The position numbers were made by a program, and so were the translations under genes. Source: Chitinophagaceae bacterium (GTDB lineage: Bacteria > Bacteroidota > Bacteroidia > Chitinophagales > Chitinophagaceae). From it: a DNA stretch of 64,000 nucleotides. The stretch spans positions 384,001 through 448,000 of the forward strand of contig PMSV01000023.1 in the NCBI GenBank assembly GCA_003168265.1, written 5' to 3'. Under the pieces are notes generated by a model. It saw only the letters and a list, made by a program, of their open reading frames with translations. It was not told the DNA's origin and made no database searches. The first letter of the stretch is position 1; each line of letters starts with the position of its first letter. This document shows, one piece after another, positions 62,053-64,000 of this stretch.

Positions 62053-64000
62053 CTAAGGAGCAAGTGAAATCCTTATCTGTATACCAGCCCTTGTGGTTAC
62101 GATCGGTGGGGAGGTGGAAATCTTAGGCGTCGTCCTCGTCTGATCGAAATAGAGCTTTGCATTGATCCTATTGCTCATGACATAGTCTATCGAAGGAGAT
62201 ATCCTCACGACTGTCTGGCCACCTGTTGGCAAGGTGGCGGTTTGATCCAATATACTGTTGGTGGTAATATCGTTCCTGATTGAAATATCAAGACGGAAAT
62301 TCATTTCATTGTCTAATTTCTTGGAAGCCTCCGTCTTCCCTGGCATTTTGATTTTGAAGGGAAGGGGTAGACCTTTCTTCTTCCATCCTCCGCCAAAAGT
62401 GAACTCATTTGAATGGCTTTCCACCAATTGATAATCGACCAGGCTTAGACTCAGTTGACGTGACCTGCTATAGCCTACTCTGGCTTGCAAACGATTGACA
62501 AACTGCATGTCCAGATTAAGAAGCGGAGAGAAAGCCTCCTGTACGGTAATATTGGGAATCGTAAAATAAGGAACAAAGCTTCCGGAAACGGTGTCGATGA
62601 ATCCGGGATAGCGAATGCCTAACGGATCCTGGTAAAGCAGGGAAGAATTGAAACTCCCCATGCTCAAAGTACTCGTATAAGCATGGGTTAGATTGAAACT
62701 TGTAAAAATATTGTCAAAGCCCGGCAATTTGGCCAAACCATTATAGGAAATACGCCAGTTGGGCTTGGGTATATAACTGGAAAACGGATTTGAACGGATA
62801 CTGGAATTGGTTTCATTGATCAGGCCAATCTTATATGGACTAGTCCCGGAATAGGCGGCGAGGAAGGCAGGAATGAGAACATCCTGGGAGTACTCCTGAT
62901 ATCCCTGGTAATATCCATTGGATCCGACAACTGCAGAATAAGGATTGACCGATCCCAGCCTCTGTGATAATATCACCCGGTAATTTTCAAATTGGGTGAA
63001 TGTTGAAGAGACCTGTTCTGTACTGACCTTGGCAAACATCGTCTTTAACGAGATATACGAGATGGTGAATGTGCCTGTCGTATAGGGAGTGAGTTGTAGA
63101 AAGCCGCTGTTGCTCGAAGTGTCCTTAAATAGATCCGTCGTGCTTTTCCCAAAGGTCTTATCCAGATTCAGATCGATATTGAAGTCACGGAAAGGCTGCA
63201 GCAAGGCTGTTATGTGTATTTTTTGGCTGAAATTTTGCTGGTTCTGAAAATTCAGTGTTGAATCGGTAGTGATATAGCCTTTGGCTGCAAGGTTTTGGAC
63301 AAAATTATTGCCTGGTTGTTTTCCAAAAATATATCCCAGCCCGGGTTCTCCGGTTCTTAAATCCATGCCAAGCAATTGGGTGCTGTCCATATAACCATAG
63401 ATGGTTGAAGAGGAGTTGTCAGAATAGTTTATGTTGATCCGCTTAACGGATAAAATGAGTCTTCCGACAAATTTAAGGGCCCAGTTGACCTGGGGCACGT
63501 CATTGGGGCTTTTTAATTGTTGCGCTTTCAATTGTGCCGAATCCGTTTTGTTTCGGGGAGGAGGCTGGGCATTCCTGCCTGCCGCAGGAGGCTTGGCAGC
63601 AGGTTGTATGTCGATGGCGTGCAGCCACTTTGATTTCGCATAAAGCTTGGTAAAGTCCAGGTCGGCGGTCGCATTCCTGATCTGCCCATTCTGCAGGGTA
63701 TTACCAAGCGTTACGGCAAGCAGGGATGCAGCCGTCCAGGAATAGGTCGTCGAATATCCCACACTGATATTGGTCCAATCGATCAGGGGCAATTTTGCGG
63801 TTGGAAGCCGGTAAGTGACGTTTGCTGTCTGCGTGTATAATAGGTTTCGGCCACCCTTCCAGAAATTATCCCACATCTGTCGCTTCTCCGACGCATTCTG
63901 TCGTTCCTCCACTTCGTCGACAACAGAATTATTCGCCGCAGCGAAATCAATATTTATGGATCTGGTAAGATCCCATCTCATCACATAGGTTCTTTTAAGA
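62053..64000 (-). CDS. sprA: Type IX secretion translocon protein SprA (Sov), C-terminal part (runs off right edge)
   Basis: The frame is open to the window edge, with LKRTYVMRWDLTRSINIDFA at the right end. It continues with TNISVGYSTTYSWTAASLLA, LKTMFAKVSTEQVSSTFTQF, YPGFIDTVSGSFVPYFTIPN, EFTFGGGWKKKGL and a final block (NRINAKLYFDQTRTTPKIST, GIQIRISLAP), all typical of the SprA C-terminus. SprA is the very large 36-strand outer-membrane pore of T9SS; only about 650 of roughly 2400 residues are visible. The Pro/Ala-rich stretch AAKPPAAGRNAQPPPRN is a variable loop. It fits the T9SS cargo and SprF genes elsewhere in the window. Confidence 0.93.
   Translation of the reverse strand, partial: LKRTYVMRWDLTRSINIDFAAANNSVVDEVEERQNASEKRQMWDNFWKGGRNLLYTQTANVTYRLPTAKLPLIDWTNISVGYSTTYSWTAASLLAVTLGNTLQNGQIRNATADLDFTKLYAKSKWLHAIDIQPAAKPPAAGRNAQPPPRNKTDSAQLKAQQLKSPNDVPQVNWALKFVGRLILSVKRININYSDNSSSTIYGYMDSTQLLGMDLRTGEPGLGYIFGKQPGNNFVQNLAAKGYITTDSTLNFQNQQNFSQKIHITALLQPFRDFNIDLNLDKTFGKSTTDLFKDTSSNSGFLQLTPYTTGTFTISYISLKTMFAKVSTEQVSSTFTQFENYRVILSQRLGSVNPYSAVVGSNGYYQGYQEYSQDVLIPAFLAAYSGTSPYKIGLINETNSSIRSNPFSSYIPKPNWRISYNGLAKLPGFDNIFTSFNLTHAYTSTLSMGSFNSSLLYQDPLGIRYPGFIDTVSGSFVPYFTIPNITVQEAFSPLLNLDMQFVNRLQARVGYSRSRQLSLSLVDYQLVESHSNEFTFGGGWKKKGLPLPFKIKMPGKTEASKKLDNEMNFRLDISIRNDITTNSILDQTATLPTGGQTVVRISPSIDYVMSNRINAKLYFDQTRTTPKISTSPPIVTTRAGIQIRISLAP

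Noticed and set aside
1-64000. tRNA, rRNA or tmRNA genes
   Set aside because: No cloverleaf or conserved rRNA stretch was recognised by eye. A dedicated tRNA search could still find one.

Overview
The window comes from a member of the Bacteroidota, most probably of the Chitinophagaceae or a near relative. The evidence is an ECF sigma/FecR/SusC/SusD nutrient-uptake locus, type IX secretion (T9SS) sorting domains with a PorP/SprF-like membrane protein, the C-terminus of SprA (the T9SS outer-membrane translocon), a SUF-type Fe-S assembly operon, and a general lack of Shine-Dalgarno sites. No rRNA, tRNA or CRISPR array was seen.

Layout. 1-10.2 kb: the 5' part of a RhuM-like gene on the left edge; two divergent ECF sigma factors separated by a cluster of GAGTAA half-sites; then fecR, susC, susD and a secreted thioredoxin-fold protein on the + strand, ending at a decayed IS110-family insertion. 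10.2-16 kb: a lipoprotein, mnmA, ssb, an L,D-transpeptidase-like protein, and a Fic protein with a predicted winged-helix N-terminus preceded by four 24-bp tandem repeats. 16-20.8 kb: a secreted sugar-isomerase-like protein, then a compact module of a GCS2-family carboxylate-amine ligase, an ATP-grasp enzyme and two alpha/beta-hydrolase esterases, one with an EF-hand-type loop. 20.8-31 kb: dnaJ, grpE, an RlmI-like methyltransferase, then T9SS genes (a sorting-domain-only mini-protein, a PorP/SprF protein and a 1608-residue PKD-repeat adhesin) and a small lipoprotein. 31-41.4 kb: an MG2/TonB-plug-like protein, sufBCDSE with a SufT-like gene and an Rrf2 regulator, and an atypical Mur ligase. 41.5-53 kb: mostly single genes (YXWGXW protein, L,D-transpeptidase, DUF1345 protein, GH27 alpha-galactosidase, trans-sulfuration enzyme, DinB protein, large T9SS cargo, GNAT enzyme, a dead homocysteine S-methyltransferase fragment, fabH). 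53-62 kb: a complete-looking set for polyprenyl-phosphoryl-arabinose synthesis (UbiA-type phosphoribosyltransferase, HAD phosphatase, DprE1-like oxidase, DprE2-like reductase) next to a YfhO-family membrane protein and two glycosyltransferases. 62-64 kb: the end of sprA.

How the genes work together. The ECF/FecR/SusCD set is a standard trans-envelope signalling and uptake unit. The SUF genes form one Fe-S assembly operon with its own probable sensor. The SprA, PorP/SprF and sorting-domain proteins belong to one secretion and gliding system. The two parts most likely to hold undescribed biology are the amidoligase/ATP-grasp/esterase module (17.0-20.8 kb), which looks like a small-molecule or peptide-tagging pathway, and the DprE-type arabinose donor pathway (53.1-60.8 kb), best known from mycobacteria. 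The Fic gene with its repeat array is a third candidate. All functions are read from sequence motifs recalled from known families; no database search was run.
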